Positions 49,299-57,451 of a stretch of 64,000 nt of DNA are shown here, in pieces. The translations under genes and the position numbers were made by a program. Origin of the DNA: Clostridia bacterium (GTDB taxonomy: Bacteria; Bacillota; Clostridia; Christensenellales; Aristaeellaceae); contig JAFROK010000054.1 of NCBI GenBank assembly GCA_017429695.1, forward strand, positions 54,566 through 118,565, given 5' to 3'. The notes beneath the pieces are model-generated. The model was given only the letters and a program-made list of their open reading frames with translations. It searched no databases and was not told where the DNA came from. Numbering within the stretch: position 1 is the first letter of the stretch; each line of letters opens with the position of its first letter.

Positions 49299-49389
49299 AT
49301 CTTCTGTTCCGAACGGGACGCTGATCCGACGCGCTGAGCGCCCGCGGATGTGACACGGGCAATAAGCTCTGAAGTCGGTTAACATACAT

Positions 49390-49465
49390 GGTGGCATGGC
49401 TCAGTCGGTAGAGCACATCGTTCACATCGATGGGGTCGTTGGTTCGAGTCCAACTGTCACCACCA
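49390..49465 (+). tRNA. tRNA-Val (anticodon CAC)
   Basis: A 76-base tRNA folds completely: acceptor GGTGGCA/TGTCACC (one G-U), D arm GCTC/GAGC, anticodon stem CATCG/CGATG with loop TTCACAT (anticodon CAC, reads GUG), T arm GTTGG-TTCGAGT-CCAAC, discriminator A and encoded CCA. Confidence 0.93.
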
Positions 49466-49469
49466 AGCG

Positions 49470-49502
49470 CAAGCCCTTGTAGATCAAGGGCTTGTTTCTT
49501 TT
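49470..49502 (+). terminator. Terminator of tRNA-Val
   Basis: A 10-bp perfect stem (49470-49479 with 49485-49494) followed by TTTCTTTTT. Confidence 0.9.
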
Positions 49503-49556
49503 TGCCCTCCCCGGGGGTACACGCTTCCGAGCCACCGATCGGCCTTCCAGCAACAA

Positions 49557-49618
49557 AGCCAAGTGGACTGTCCACTTGGCTCAGTTGCCGTTTCCACTTG
49601 GCTTCGTTGGTGGAAACG
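49557..49618. repeat. Cluster of nested inverted repeats
   Basis: An 11-bp inverted repeat with a CTG loop (49557-49567 with 49571-49581), a direct copy of its right arm at 49593-49603, and a second inverted pair (49589-49597 with 49610-49618). The remaining 49503-49731 stretch holds no gene. It lies between the tRNA terminator and the end of a minus-strand gene, so it may be an RNA processing or recombination relic. Confidence 0.5.
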
Positions 49619-49731
49619 AGAAGAATTACCACGGTTGAACGAAGACTTCATAATCTTCAGTGGTATCATCCCAATATGCTGTTTCTGCTTTTCAGAATAC
49701 CGTACAGCACAGATTCCCGTCCCCTTTTCGC

Positions 49732-50850
49732 TCACTTGCTCTGAGGTGTTTCACGAGCCAGCATGACCGGTACAAGCACGTCGGAGAAGTAGGGTTCGGT
49801 GACGATGGTACCCTCGGGCATATCCGCGGCACGATAGGCCATGAAATCAAAGCGCTCATTCACCTCATCCATCAGCGCGATCTCCTCCTCGGTTATACTG
49901 GCTTGGACTCCCGCCTTTACAGCTTCGAGCTCCGCCTCCGTCATGGCAGCCCCCTCTTGGGCTTTGCTGCTGGTACGCGTCCAGAACACCGCGTCCACTG
50001 TGCCGCTGGCGAGAGCGGCCGCCCGGCCCAGGCTGTCCACCACCACGATCTCAATGTTCTTGCCGGTGCGCTGTCCGATTTCTGCCAGCACCGCCGTGTT
50101 GAAGCCTGCTGGGGTACCGTCGGCAGCCACATAGTCCATGGGTGGCAGCGCGCCGGTGACAGCCACCTTTATGGTTTCAGCACCGTCAAAGTGCGGCAGC
50201 TCAATAGGCTTGATCTCCCCGCCGTCAATGAGATCGTCGATCTGTTCCTTCACCAGGCGGTCCAGGGTTCCGTCGGCCTTCATGGCGGCGATAGCGGTGT
50301 TGAACTCGTCCCGAAGCGCGGCGTTGCCCTCCATCATCAGGAAGGCGAAGTCGTTGCCGTTGATGCCGTTCTGCACCAGCTCCGCAAAGGTTTCCGACGC
50401 TTTACCCGTGTCAAGGCTGGCACCAATCACCAGATTATCGTTGGTCGCGCAGAGGTAGCGGGCGACGCTCTGATAGATTTCGATATTGTTGATGTCTCCG
50501 GCATTCAGGGCCATCAGCAGCGCGTCAAGCGTGTCATAATAGACAATTGTGTTCTTCGGCTGCTGTCCCTCCGGCGGGGCTCCCTCCGGCGGGGCTCCCT
50601 CCGGCGGTTGTCCCTCCGGCGGTTCACTCTCCCGCGGCCCACCCACTCCAAGGCGTTCGCCGATCAATCCCCGCGCGGAGATCAACGCGAGATACTCCTC
50701 CTCCGTCATGTTCAGCATGGAAAGCGTGCCGAAGGTTCTGTCGGGCGGCGGGCCTTCCGGCAGGTCGCCAGCTGGGTCGTTCTCCGCTATGACGGAAAAA
50801 AGCGAAAGGGTCAATGTCAGCACAAGCATCAATGCAATCAGTTTCTTCAT
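49732..50850 (-). CDS. Amino-acid-type solute-binding-like protein, second of a tandem pair
   Basis: A 372-residue secreted protein (signal MKKLIALMLVLTLTLSLFSVIA-EN). It matches pieces of family-3 binding proteins in unusual order: the first half has lobe-2-like DTLDALLMALNAGDI and a NxALRDEFNTAIAAMKADGTLDRLV stretch, the second half lobe-1-like IKVAVTGALPPMDYVAADGTP, then TEPYFSDVLVPV. A PPEGx repeat lies near residue 77-98. A 35-40% similar paralogue precedes it (estimate by eye). AAGGAGG precedes the ATG. No permease is adjacent, so it may sense a ligand rather than feed a transporter. Confidence 0.75.
   Translation of the reverse strand: MKKLIALMLVLTLTLSLFSVIAENDPAGDLPEGPPPDRTFGTLSMLNMTEEEYLALISARGLIGERLGVGGPRESEPPEGQPPEGAPPEGAPPEGQQPKNTIVYYDTLDALLMALNAGDINNIEIYQSVARYLCATNDNLVIGASLDTGKASETFAELVQNGINGNDFAFLMMEGNAALRDEFNTAIAAMKADGTLDRLVKEQIDDLIDGGEIKPIELPHFDGAETIKVAVTGALPPMDYVAADGTPAGFNTAVLAEIGQRTGKNIEIVVVDSLGRAAALASGTVDAVFWTRTSSKAQEGAAMTEAELEAVKAGVQASITEEEIALMDEVNERFDFMAYRAADMPEGTIVTEPYFSDVLVPVMLARETPQSK
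50566..50622 (-). repeat. 15-base tandem repeat coding PPEG units
   Basis: TCCCTCCGGCGG recurs at 50566, 50581, 50596 and 50611 with a period of 15 bases, inside the gene above; it encodes repeated Pro-Pro-Glu-Gly-x. Length could vary among strains by slippage. Confidence 0.85.
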
Positions 50851-50877
50851 GGTGTGAACCCTCCTTGTCATGTTCCG

Positions 50878-51912
50878 TTATTTCATAGCGACCGGGATCA
50901 GCAGGTCGTTGAAATAGGGCTGCGTGGTGATGGTGCCGTCGGGGACGTCCTTGAAACGACGCCTGGAACCGGTGCCTTTCCCTCCGTCGATAGATTGCAG
51001 CAATGCACGCTGTTCCTCGGTTTCCTGACCACTCTCGCGCCTCTCCACCGCCTCTTTTCGGCCATCCGCTCTCCCGTCCTTGCCGTTTGTCCAAAACACT
51101 AAATCAACCTGCCCGGAGGCCAGAGCGGCGGCCCGGCCAATGCTGTCCACTTGCACCAGTTCAAAGTTGATATTCATCCGTCTGCCCAGTTCCGCCAGCA
51201 GTGCGGTGTTGAAGCCTGCGGGGGTGCCGTCGGCGGCAACATAGTCCATGGGTGGCAGCACCCCGGTGATGGCAACGCGGATGGTCTCGCCGTCCGTCTT
51301 TGTAAACGCCACGGGTTCCGGCTCGGTGTTGACTGCATCGGTGATGTAGCTCTGAATCAGCGCGTCCAGCGTACCGTCGGCTTTCATTTCCGCGATGGCC
51401 TGATCCAGTTCATCCCGGAGGGCGGTCTTGTCCTCCGTCGTCAGGAAGGAAAAGCCTGCTCCCAGGCGGTACGCGATCTGCTTTGTGAAATCATCGGCGT
51501 TGCTCAGATCAAAGGAACCTCTAGTGGTCAGCTTGTCGTTGTGAGCGCAGAGATAATCGGCCACACAGAATGGAACTTCGGCGGAATCAATGTCACCGGC
51601 TTCCAGCGCCATGAGCATGGCATCCAGCGTGTCGTAAAAGATAATCTTGCCTGGTTCTGGCATAGACGAAGCATCCATTTTACTGTAATAAGCTCCCTGC
51701 TCTACCAGGTACTTCACTGCGATGAGCTTGCCTTTTTCCTTTTCGAGGCGTTCCTCCTCCGTCATGTTCAGCAGGGATAGAACGCCTATTACCAACCCCT
51801 TGCTTTCAGCAGGCGCGGCGGCGGTCTGGGTGGTTTCCTCTGCGCTTGTCCCACAGGCACAGAGTACCAGGATCAACGTCAGCGTGAGCATCAGTGCGAT
51901 CAGTTTTTTCAT
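50878..51912 (-). CDS. Amino-acid-type solute-binding-like lipoprotein, first of a tandem pair
   Basis: A 344-residue paralogue of the gene that follows it (shared LxMLNMTEEE/LSLLNMTEEE, YDTLDA-LMAL, LPPMDYVAADGTPAGFNTA, SIGRAAALASG). The signal ends in LCACG, a plausible lipobox, so this one is probably a lipoprotein, unlike its partner. The order of lobe-like segments is the same, suggesting a permuted or truncated family-3 fold. A charged stretch (GKDGRADGRKEAVERRESGQ) interrupts the second half. It is followed after 27 bases by its paralogue. A small hairpin (51970-51989) lies in its leader. Confidence 0.75.
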   Translation of the reverse strand: MKKLIALMLTLTLILVLCACGTSAEETTQTAAAPAESKGLVIGVLSLLNMTEEERLEKEKGKLIAVKYLVEQGAYYSKMDASSMPEPGKIIFYDTLDAMLMALEAGDIDSAEVPFCVADYLCAHNDKLTTRGSFDLSNADDFTKQIAYRLGAGFSFLTTEDKTALRDELDQAIAEMKADGTLDALIQSYITDAVNTEPEPVAFTKTDGETIRVAITGVLPPMDYVAADGTPAGFNTALLAELGRRMNINFELVQVDSIGRAAALASGQVDLVFWTNGKDGRADGRKEAVERRESGQETEEQRALLQSIDGGKGTGSRRRFKDVPDGTITTQPYFNDLLIPVAMK

Positions 51913-52025
51913 GGTGTTTTCCTCCTTTGTATGGATGCTTTAGCCGATTATCTCAAAAGTATAGAGTGCGATAGCCTCTTCCGGCTATCATTTCTAATGA
52001 TACCACATTTCCAAAAGCAAAAAAA

Positions 52026-52062
52026 AGCCCCGCAGAGCTTGAAATTCAAACTCTGCGGGGCT
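52026..52062 (-). terminator. Strong terminator after the recombinase remnant
   Basis: A 12-bp perfect stem (52026-52037 with 52051-52062), followed on the minus strand by eight T residues. Confidence 0.9.
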
Positions 52063-52071
52063 TGCCTGCTC

Positions 52072-52977
52072 TCAGGCGATCCGGACGATCCGGCCCAGGA
52101 ACTGCTCTGCGGAAACCTTGAAGATGATCTTGACTTCCCGATCTTTGAAAACCTCCACTCGGTCGACCAGGGCCGCGATGATCAGGTGCTTGGCTTCGTA
52201 GCTGGCCTTGTCGTATTTCTCGGCCCAGGTGAGGAGCTGCTCGACCTGCGCTTCTGCGGCCTTCCGGTTCTTTTCGTCGGCTTCGACCTTGGCCCGGGCC
52301 TCCTCGACCGCCGCGCTGTCCTTGTCCAGCTGTGCCCGGAGCTTCAGGAGCATCCCGTTGACCACGCTCAGATCCAGTTGGCTTTCTCCGGTGAGGGCCT
52401 TCACCGCTTCGGCCTCCAGGGCGCTGACCTGCTTCTGCGTTTTCTCAAAATCGTTGACTGCCTGCCGATAAGCGACCTGCAGGACCTCGGCTTTCCGGTC
52501 GCAGGCGTTGGCGACCAGCTGGTCAGCTGGAACGCGGCCCAGGTTTGTGAAGAATTCTCGGACTTCTTTTTCAACCGCGTCGTTCAAGGGCTCCATCGCT
52601 TAGGAGCTGGGACCCTGGCAGGTTTTCCGGGAGGAAACCTTCCGGTAGCACCGGTAAACGTTGCTTTCGTAAAGCCGCTCGGTACCGTCGGCCAGCTTCT
52701 TGGTTTTCCGGTTGTGGTTGTAGCAAAGGCGGCTGCCGCACTCACCGCAGAAAAGCAGCCCGGTCAGCAGGCTCCGGCTGTCCGTCCGGACTGGCACCGT
52801 CGGCGGGCTTTCCGGCTTGCAGGCGCGGCCCTTCACCAGCTCCAGGCAGCGGTCGAAGGTGGCGTCATCGACGATCCGCAGGTGCTCGAAGGGCTCCGAA
52901 AGCTCATCGCCGAACCGGAGAACGCCTTTGTAGATCGGGTTGGCGATTATATTGAATCGATCCGCGCTGGTGTCCTG
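52072..52977 (-). pseudogene. Broken large serine recombinase (C-terminal part)
   Basis: Remnant of a large serine recombinase. Reading on the minus strand from 52977: ADRFNIIANPIYKGVLRFG, then a recombinase zinc ribbon (LLFCGECGSRLCYN ... YRCYRK ... CQG), an in-frame TAA at 52600-52602, and then the C-terminal coiled-coil domain (about 175 residues, VRDALxx-like end EQFLGRIVRIA) in the same frame. The catalytic N-terminal domain is gone: a TAG at 52978-52980 and unrelated sequence follow. It cannot be active and marks an old mobile-element scar. Some of the promoter of the next gene may lie at this junction. Confidence 0.88.
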
Positions 52978-53080
52978 CTATAGAAAAATATGTTATAATC
53001 AATTGGAAATGTATGGAAATCAGAATAAGGTCTCTGACCGTTGCTACGCAGACAATAATGAACGTTAAGGAGGAGGCACC

Positions 53081-54022
53081 ATGGAGATCAAGGCAGTCAA
53101 ATTCAGAAAAGATGGATTCTATTCCCAGCCCTTTGCCTTTGGAGGCGAGGAGGGCCCCCAGAGCTTCGATCCGGGTATCCGGTATCGCGGAAGCCTGCAG
53201 AACTACCTGATCGATACGGGCGATGAAGTGATCCTGGTGGACACAGGACTGCCTGCCGGTACGCCGGAGGAAGTACCGGACGAGAACAGTCCTCTGTATA
53301 CAGGCAAGGACATCTGCAGCTATATGGAGGCCTTTGCCGCGCTCGGATATAAACCCGAGCAGGTGACAAAGATCCTTCTGACGCACAAGCACGGGGATCA
53401 TTCCGGCGAGCTTCGTTCCTTCCCGAACGCGAAGATCTATGTCAACGAGTATGAGGTATCTGCTGAGGAGCTGCAGGGACTCGGCAATATCGTTCCGGTA
53501 TCCTTCACGGACGGAGCCTATTACAATTTCCCCGAAAGCCAGAAGATCCTCGAAGGAATTTGGTACATCAAAGCAAAGGGCCATACGAACGGAAACAGCA
53601 TCGTGATCGTGGAATCGGACGGCTTGTTCTATATGATTCACGGTGATATCACCTATGTGGATGAAGCGCTGTACGCAAACAAGCTGTCTGTTGTATTCGA
53701 GGATCCGGCGGCTGCCCGTGAGACACTGGACCGTGTTCGGGAATTCATCCGCAGCCATCCAACGGTTTATATGGGAACGCATACGCCGCAGGGATATGAA
53801 AACCTGGAGGCAAAGCGTGTGATGGACCTGGATCATCCGGTGGAGACAATTCCCGCCGAGGTCGATTTCAGTGGCAAACAGGCTTCCGGGAAATACGTCT
53901 GCTCTGTCTGCGGGTATGTATATGATCCCGCGGAACATGACGGCGTAGCTTTTGAGGACCTGCCGGACGACTGGAAGTGTCCCCGCTGCAAGCAGCCCAA
54001 GGAAAAGTTTAATAAAGCATAA
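53081..54022 (+). CDS. MBL-fold metallohydrolase with C-terminal rubredoxin domain
   Basis: A 313-residue fusion. Residues 1-260 are a metallo-beta-lactamase fold with THKHGDHSG (101-109), a later KGHTNGN and MIHGDITY for the metal site. Residues 272-303 are rubredoxin ([10 protein letters not shown] at 274-283 and CPRC at 300-303), which binds one iron. Flavodiiron proteins combine an MBL domain with flavodoxin, but no flavodoxin is present here and the canonical H-x-E-x-D pattern is replaced by H-x-H-x-D-H, so hydrolase rather than diiron oxidase chemistry is expected. AAGGAGGAGG lies before the ATG. A TATAAT box (52994-52999) lies at the recombinase scar. Role unknown; oxidative stress is possible. 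Confidence 0.88.
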   Translation: MEIKAVKFRKDGFYSQPFAFGGEEGPQSFDPGIRYRGSLQNYLIDTGDEVILVDTGLPAGTPEEVPDENSPLYTGKDICSYMEAFAALGYKPEQVTKILLTHKHGDHSGELRSFPNAKIYVNEYEVSAEELQGLGNIVPVSFTDGAYYNFPESQKILEGIWYIKAKGHTNGNSIVIVESDGLFYMIHGDITYVDEALYANKLSVVFEDPAAARETLDRVREFIRSHPTVYMGTHTPQGYENLEAKRVMDLDHPVETIPAEVDFSGKQASGKYVCSVCGYVYDPAEHDGVAFEDLPDDWKCPRCKQPKEKFNKA

Positions 54023-54038
54023 TAAACCGTATATTGAG

Positions 54039-54075
54039 AACCGGGCAGGAGATCAAAGCTCCTGTCCGGTTTTTG
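54039..54075 (+). terminator. Terminator of the MBL-rubredoxin gene
   Basis: A 13-bp stem with one G-U pair (54039-54051 with 54059-54071), tail TTTTTGAG. Confidence 0.85.
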
Positions 54076-54108
54076 AGATAGCCTTGACAGCACCTGCACA
54101 ATGGATTC

Positions 54109-54315
54109 TTACGACACAGTTCTGGGATAATCTCCCCGATAAAGAGCATAAAGGAAAATGCCGCCCTTCAATACAAAGTTCTCTCTGTAGCGCGAAATCG
54201 AAAGCCTGTAAATTGTCCTTTCGAGCCCATAGAGGGTGAACAGTTCCTGCAGAGTCCGGCCAGTTTCCCGGCTTTTGTTTTTAAGCCTGTCTTTGATTGA
54301 TGCAACACTGTTCAC
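54109..54315 (-). pseudogene. Truncated AbiEii-type toxin
   Basis: The 68-residue open frame is the N-terminus of an AbiEii nucleotidyltransferase toxin (SIKDRLKNKSRETGRTLQELFTLYGLERTIYRLSISRYRENFVLKGGIFLYAL). In intact proteins (about 250-300 residues) a T-x-D-I-D catalytic motif follows at this point; here the frame ends in YRGDYPRTVS. The toxin should be inactive. It overlaps the antitoxin-like gene stop by ATGA. Confidence 0.82.
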
Positions 54316-54899
54316 AGAAGTACCTCCATGTACGTCCTCAGGGTTTTCCCACAGCCCAGTTTATCGGCATGCCTGTGAAGATCCGGAAGATTCCTGTCTG
54401 CTCTTGAAAGGTAGTTCTTCAGGATTTCCCGTGTCTCTTCAATTCCGATCTTATTTCGATAATACAGGATATCCACGACCGTCTTTTCGATATTGTAAAT
54501 CCGGAATTGTCCGCCTTCATCCTGTTCCGTGATGATTCCGGTTTCATAGCGTTTTTCCGGGAAATACCAGATATGAAGCCGGGGCCATTCCGGAAGAGTC
54601 GATACCTTCATATTTCTTTCTATTGCTATATCTACAGCATCCGGAAGGTAGCTGGTCAGGCCATACCAGCGCGCTGCTGACATCATACAGATCACGCCCT
54701 TGGGTGCATAAGCCACAGCAGAAACGTAATCCGAATCATCTCCGGAGTAGGTTGCATTTTCGTACATTTTATTGTTCATTCTGGAAAGCAGGTGCTGTTC
54801 TACCATTTTATTGATTTTGTAGTAGGAAAAGCCAAGTTCCCGAAGATCGTTTACCGAATAAAAACGCTGTTTTGAAGACAGCGGATTGGTTATATGCAT
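54312..54899 (-). CDS. AbiEi-type antitoxin / transcriptional regulator
   Basis: A 195-residue protein of the AbiEi antitoxin family (type IV abortive-infection system): N-terminal winged helix (about 10-60, FYSVNDLRELGFSYYKINKMVEQHLLSRMNNKMY), then a C-terminal domain with VICMMSAARWYGLT and YNIEKTVVDILYYRNKIG. In complete systems it represses its own operon and counters AbiEii. Its partner here is cut short, so only a regulator remains. Confidence 0.85.
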   Translation of the reverse strand: MHITNPLSSKQRFYSVNDLRELGFSYYKINKMVEQHLLSRMNNKMYENATYSGDDSDYVSAVAYAPKGVICMMSAARWYGLTSYLPDAVDIAIERNMKVSTLPEWPRLHIWYFPEKRYETGIITEQDEGGQFRIYNIEKTVVDILYYRNKIGIEETREILKNYLSRADRNLPDLHRHADKLGCGKTLRTYMEVLL

Positions 54900-55230
54900 G
54901 ACCTATCCCCCCTTCCTGATTTACTATGGGAATAGGGTATCACAAACAGCCGCATATTTCAATTAATTTCCGCAAATAATCAAAACTGCGGAAATATATT
55001 AAACAATTATACTATATCTTGTATATCAGTTGCGCGAACATACCAATGAGTGAGAATATAAAAGGCACACGTCTGCCCAAAAACCCGCAAACGCCCATGA
55101 AATAAGGCCTTTTTCATCGTTGTGAACGGTTTGCTGGAAAAGGCCAAAAGCAACTGAGCCATACCACTACTGCCACAGGCTCATATTGACGGGTATCGAT
55201 ACAATGCTCTACATTTTTTCAGCCATCATA
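54900..55230. other. Intergenic stretch without a recognisable gene
   Basis: AT-rich. An imperfect inverted repeat (near 55109-55119 and 55135-55146, GGCCTTTTTCA with TGGAAAAGGCC) and a GTATCGATAC palindrome (55195-55204) are the only structures seen. The abiE promoter should lie at the left end. No gene or known RNA was recognised. Confidence 0.5.
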
Positions 55231-55286
55231 TTGACAATCATCAATGTATCGTGTATGATGCTCACATTGATACCAATCAATGTGAG
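55231..55286 (+). promoter_or_regulatory. ArsR-operon promoter with operator
   Basis: TTGACA (55231-55236), 17 bases, TATGAT (55254-55259). Directly after it is a perfect 10-bp inverted repeat CTCACATTGA/TCAATGTGAG (55261-55286), positioned to block transcription start. It fits autoregulation by the ArsR-type repressor encoded next, released by metal or metalloid. Confidence 0.8.
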
Positions 55287-55294
55287 GTGATTGT

Positions 55295-55603
55295 ATGGAT
55301 ACGAATCAGGTCAGTCTGATCTGTAAGGCCCTTTCCGATCCGAACCGGATTCGGATCGTTCAGCTCCTGACTTACGGAGAACAGTGTGGGTGTGAACTGC
55401 TGGATCAGATGCAGATTACACAGCCCACGCTGTCCCACCATATGAAGGCGCTGGAAGACTGCGGTCTGGTCTCTTCCGTAAAGAAAGGCAAATGGAACCA
55501 TTATTCCCTGAACTGTAATCAATGGACAGCGTTCCGGGATTATATCGAATCCATTCGGTGCGCCAGTGAGGAAAAGGCTGAAGGCGGGTGCCGCTGTTCA
55601 TGA
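55295..55603 (+). CDS. ArsR/SmtB-family metal-sensing repressor
   Basis: A 102-residue winged-helix repressor. Helix-turn-helix QITQPTLSHHMKALEDCGLV; the metalloid-binding region reads CGCELLD, equivalent to the ELCVCDL loop of ArsR. Cys pairs at the C-terminus (GGCRCS) may add binding. It should sense As(III)/Sb(III) or a related thiol-binding ion and control the following four genes. Its stop overlaps the permease start (ATGA). Confidence 0.9.
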   Translation: MDTNQVSLICKALSDPNRIRIVQLLTYGEQCGCELLDQMQITQPTLSHHMKALEDCGLVSSVKKGKWNHYSLNCNQWTAFRDYIESIRCASEEKAEGGCRCS

Positions 55604-56598
55604 TCTGGGATTTCATTCAGGATGAGATCCTGGGGATGAAATGGCTGAACCGCCTGACCGGATCCCTCCTGTCCCTGACCGGACTGGATATGGAGAGCCG
55701 TATCGGGAAAAGCGTCCACTTCTTCATTTATGATTCGATCAAAATCCTGGTACTGCTTGGTGTGCTGATTCTGCTGATCTCCTATATTCAGAGCTATTTT
55801 CCGCCGGAGCGCAGCAGGAAAATTCTTGGCAGGTTTCACGGGATCCGGGCCAACATCATCGGGGCATTGCTGGGAACAGTCACACCGTTCTGCTCCTGCT
55901 CCTCCATTCCGCTGTTTATCGGATTCACCAGCGCAGGACTGCCGCTCGGCGTCACCTTTTCCTTCCTGATCTCATCGCCCATGGTGGATCTGGGTTCCCT
56001 GATTCTGCTGATGAGCATATTCGGATGGAAGGTGGCCGTTGTGTATGTGATCCTTGGCCTGGTCATCGCGGTCGCAGGCGGAACCATGATCGAAAAGCTG
56101 CATCTGGAGAACGAGATCGAAGACTTTATCCGCAATGGGAAAGCGATTGACATTCCCCAGGAAGAACTCCATTTCCGTGATCGCCTGAAATATGCCTGGC
56201 GGCAGGCACTGGATACGGTTAAACGAGTATATCCATATGTGCTGGCAGGCGTTGGCATCGGGGCTGTGATCCACAACTGGATTCCGAAGGAATGGGTGGT
56301 CGCGGTTCTGGGAGGAGATAATCCCTTTGGGGTATTTCTTGCCGCGATATTCGGCATTCCCATGTATGCTGACATTTTCGCGACAATACCGATTGTGGAG
56401 GCACTGCTGGCAAAAGGAGCCCTGCTGGGTGTTGTGCTTGCGTTTATGATGGGAGTCATCACCCTGTCCTTTCCCAGCATGGTCATGCTCCGGAAAGCGG
56501 TGAAACCGAAGCTGCTGGGAATCTTTATCGGCATTTGTACGGTAGGAATCATTGTGGTCGGTTATACATTCAATATCATTCAGCCCTGGCTGATATAA
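55600..56598 (+). CDS. ArsP/YraQ-type permease
   Basis: Membrane permease of 332 residues (DUF318/YraQ, ArsP-like) with about eight segments. The hallmark TPFCSCSSIPLFIGFTSAG (about 88-106) with its Cys-x-Cys pair, and the matching repeat GIPMYADIFATIPIVEAL in the second half, are present. Family members export trivalent organoarsenicals or other soft-metal species. Substrate here is inferred from the ArsR repressor and the thiol proteins that follow. Confidence 0.85.
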   Translation: MIWDFIQDEILGMKWLNRLTGSLLSLTGLDMESRIGKSVHFFIYDSIKILVLLGVLILLISYIQSYFPPERSRKILGRFHGIRANIIGALLGTVTPFCSCSSIPLFIGFTSAGLPLGVTFSFLISSPMVDLGSLILLMSIFGWKVAVVYVILGLVIAVAGGTMIEKLHLENEIEDFIRNGKAIDIPQEELHFRDRLKYAWRQALDTVKRVYPYVLAGVGIGAVIHNWIPKEWVVAVLGGDNPFGVFLAAIFGIPMYADIFATIPIVEALLAKGALLGVVLAFMMGVITLSFPSMVMLRKAVKPKLLGIFIGICTVGIIVVGYTFNIIQPWLI

Positions 56599-56613
56599 AC
56601 GGAGGAGAAAATC

Positions 56614-56994
56614 ATGTTCGGAATCGGGAAGAAAAAGGAAGAGGAAAAGACTACCCCTTGTTGCTGCAATGCGGTACCGGCTGAACCGCAGAAAGAATCC
56701 TGCTGCGGAACCGTAAAAGCAGACAGCACATGCTGCCCGGGCGGAAAAATGACCGTGAAGGTGCTTGGATCCGGCTGCAAAAGCTGCCATGCACTGCTGG
56801 AAAACACGCAGGCTGCTGTCAAGGCCATGGGAAAAGAAAACGATATTCAGGTGGAATATGTGACAGATCTGGAAAAGATCGTGCAGTACGGTGTGATGAG
56901 CATGCCGGCACTGGTAATCTGTGAGAAGATCGCATCAGTCGGAAAAGTTCTCCGGCCTGCGGAAATCCAGGGCCTGATTGAGAAATGCTGCTAA
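56614..56994 (+). CDS. Cys-rich thioredoxin-like protein
   Basis: A 126-residue small disulfide-redox protein. Residues 48-124 are a thioredoxin-3 (TM0996/MTH895-like) fold with KVLGSGCKSCHALLEN (active CKSC) and cis-Pro MSMPALV. The N-terminal 45 residues are an unusual Cys cluster (CCCN, CCGT, CCPGG) and the protein ends in CC, so it has more Cys than the fold needs. It probably handles metal or metalloid, or reduces the permease or repressor, but this is inferred from neighbours. GGAGGAG lies before the ATG. Confidence 0.82.
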   Translation: MFGIGKKKEEEKTTPCCCNAVPAEPQKESCCGTVKADSTCCPGGKMTVKVLGSGCKSCHALLENTQAAVKAMGKENDIQVEYVTDLEKIVQYGVMSMPALVICEKIASVGKVLRPAEIQGLIEKCC

Positions 56995-57007
56995 TGGGAG
57001 AAAGGCA

Positions 57008-57436
57008 ATGACACACGAGGAGAAAGCGGTTCAGTATTATCAGAGCGGATATTTATGCTCCCAGGCGGTTCTGGCTGCCTATGCGGAAGAATACGGGCTC
57101 ACAGAGGAACAGGCGCTGAAACTTGGCACCTGCCTCGGAGCCGGTATGAGGAAGGGTGAAGTCTGCGGAGCCTGCACCGGCGCGCTGATGGTACTGGGAC
57201 TCATGCATGATGACCCGAAGAACAGAAAAGCAGCCAATGAAAACACCGGGAGGTTTCTGAACAATTTCCGGAACGCAAACGGGTCATATCTCTGCAACGA
57301 CCTGCTGGGCTGTGATATCCGGACACCGGAAGGCATACAGTATGCCCGGGATCATCATCTGTTCACGGAATTCTGTCCGAAGATGGTCGCAAGCGCAGTG
57401 GAGATCCTGGAGGAAATTCTGTCAGAACAGAAATGA
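57008..57436 (+). CDS. C_GCAxxG_C_C family redox-type protein
   Basis: A 142-residue member of the C_GCAxxG_C_C family, named for conserved Cys. Visible: LCSQAVLAAYAEEYGL, GTCLGAGMRKGEVCGACTGALM, YLCNDLLGCDI and FCPKMV. Family members often lie beside permeases and redox genes; the function is uncharacterised. GGGAGAAAGG lies before the ATG at 57008. Part of the ArsR-led operon. Confidence 0.85.
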   Translation: MTHEEKAVQYYQSGYLCSQAVLAAYAEEYGLTEEQALKLGTCLGAGMRKGEVCGACTGALMVLGLMHDDPKNRKAANENTGRFLNNFRNANGSYLCNDLLGCDIRTPEGIQYARDHHLFTEFCPKMVASAVEILEEILSEQK

Positions 57437-57451
57437 TGAAAGGAGAAACCG

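Noticed and set aside
49390-49465. tRNA-Val as attachment site of an integrated element
   Set aside because: No direct repeat of the tRNA 3' end was seen downstream, and the recombinase remnant is of the large serine type, which does not normally use tRNA genes.
49258-49632. A 124-codon minus-strand frame covering the tRNA
   Set aside because: It runs through a complete tRNA and its terminator, so it is not coding.
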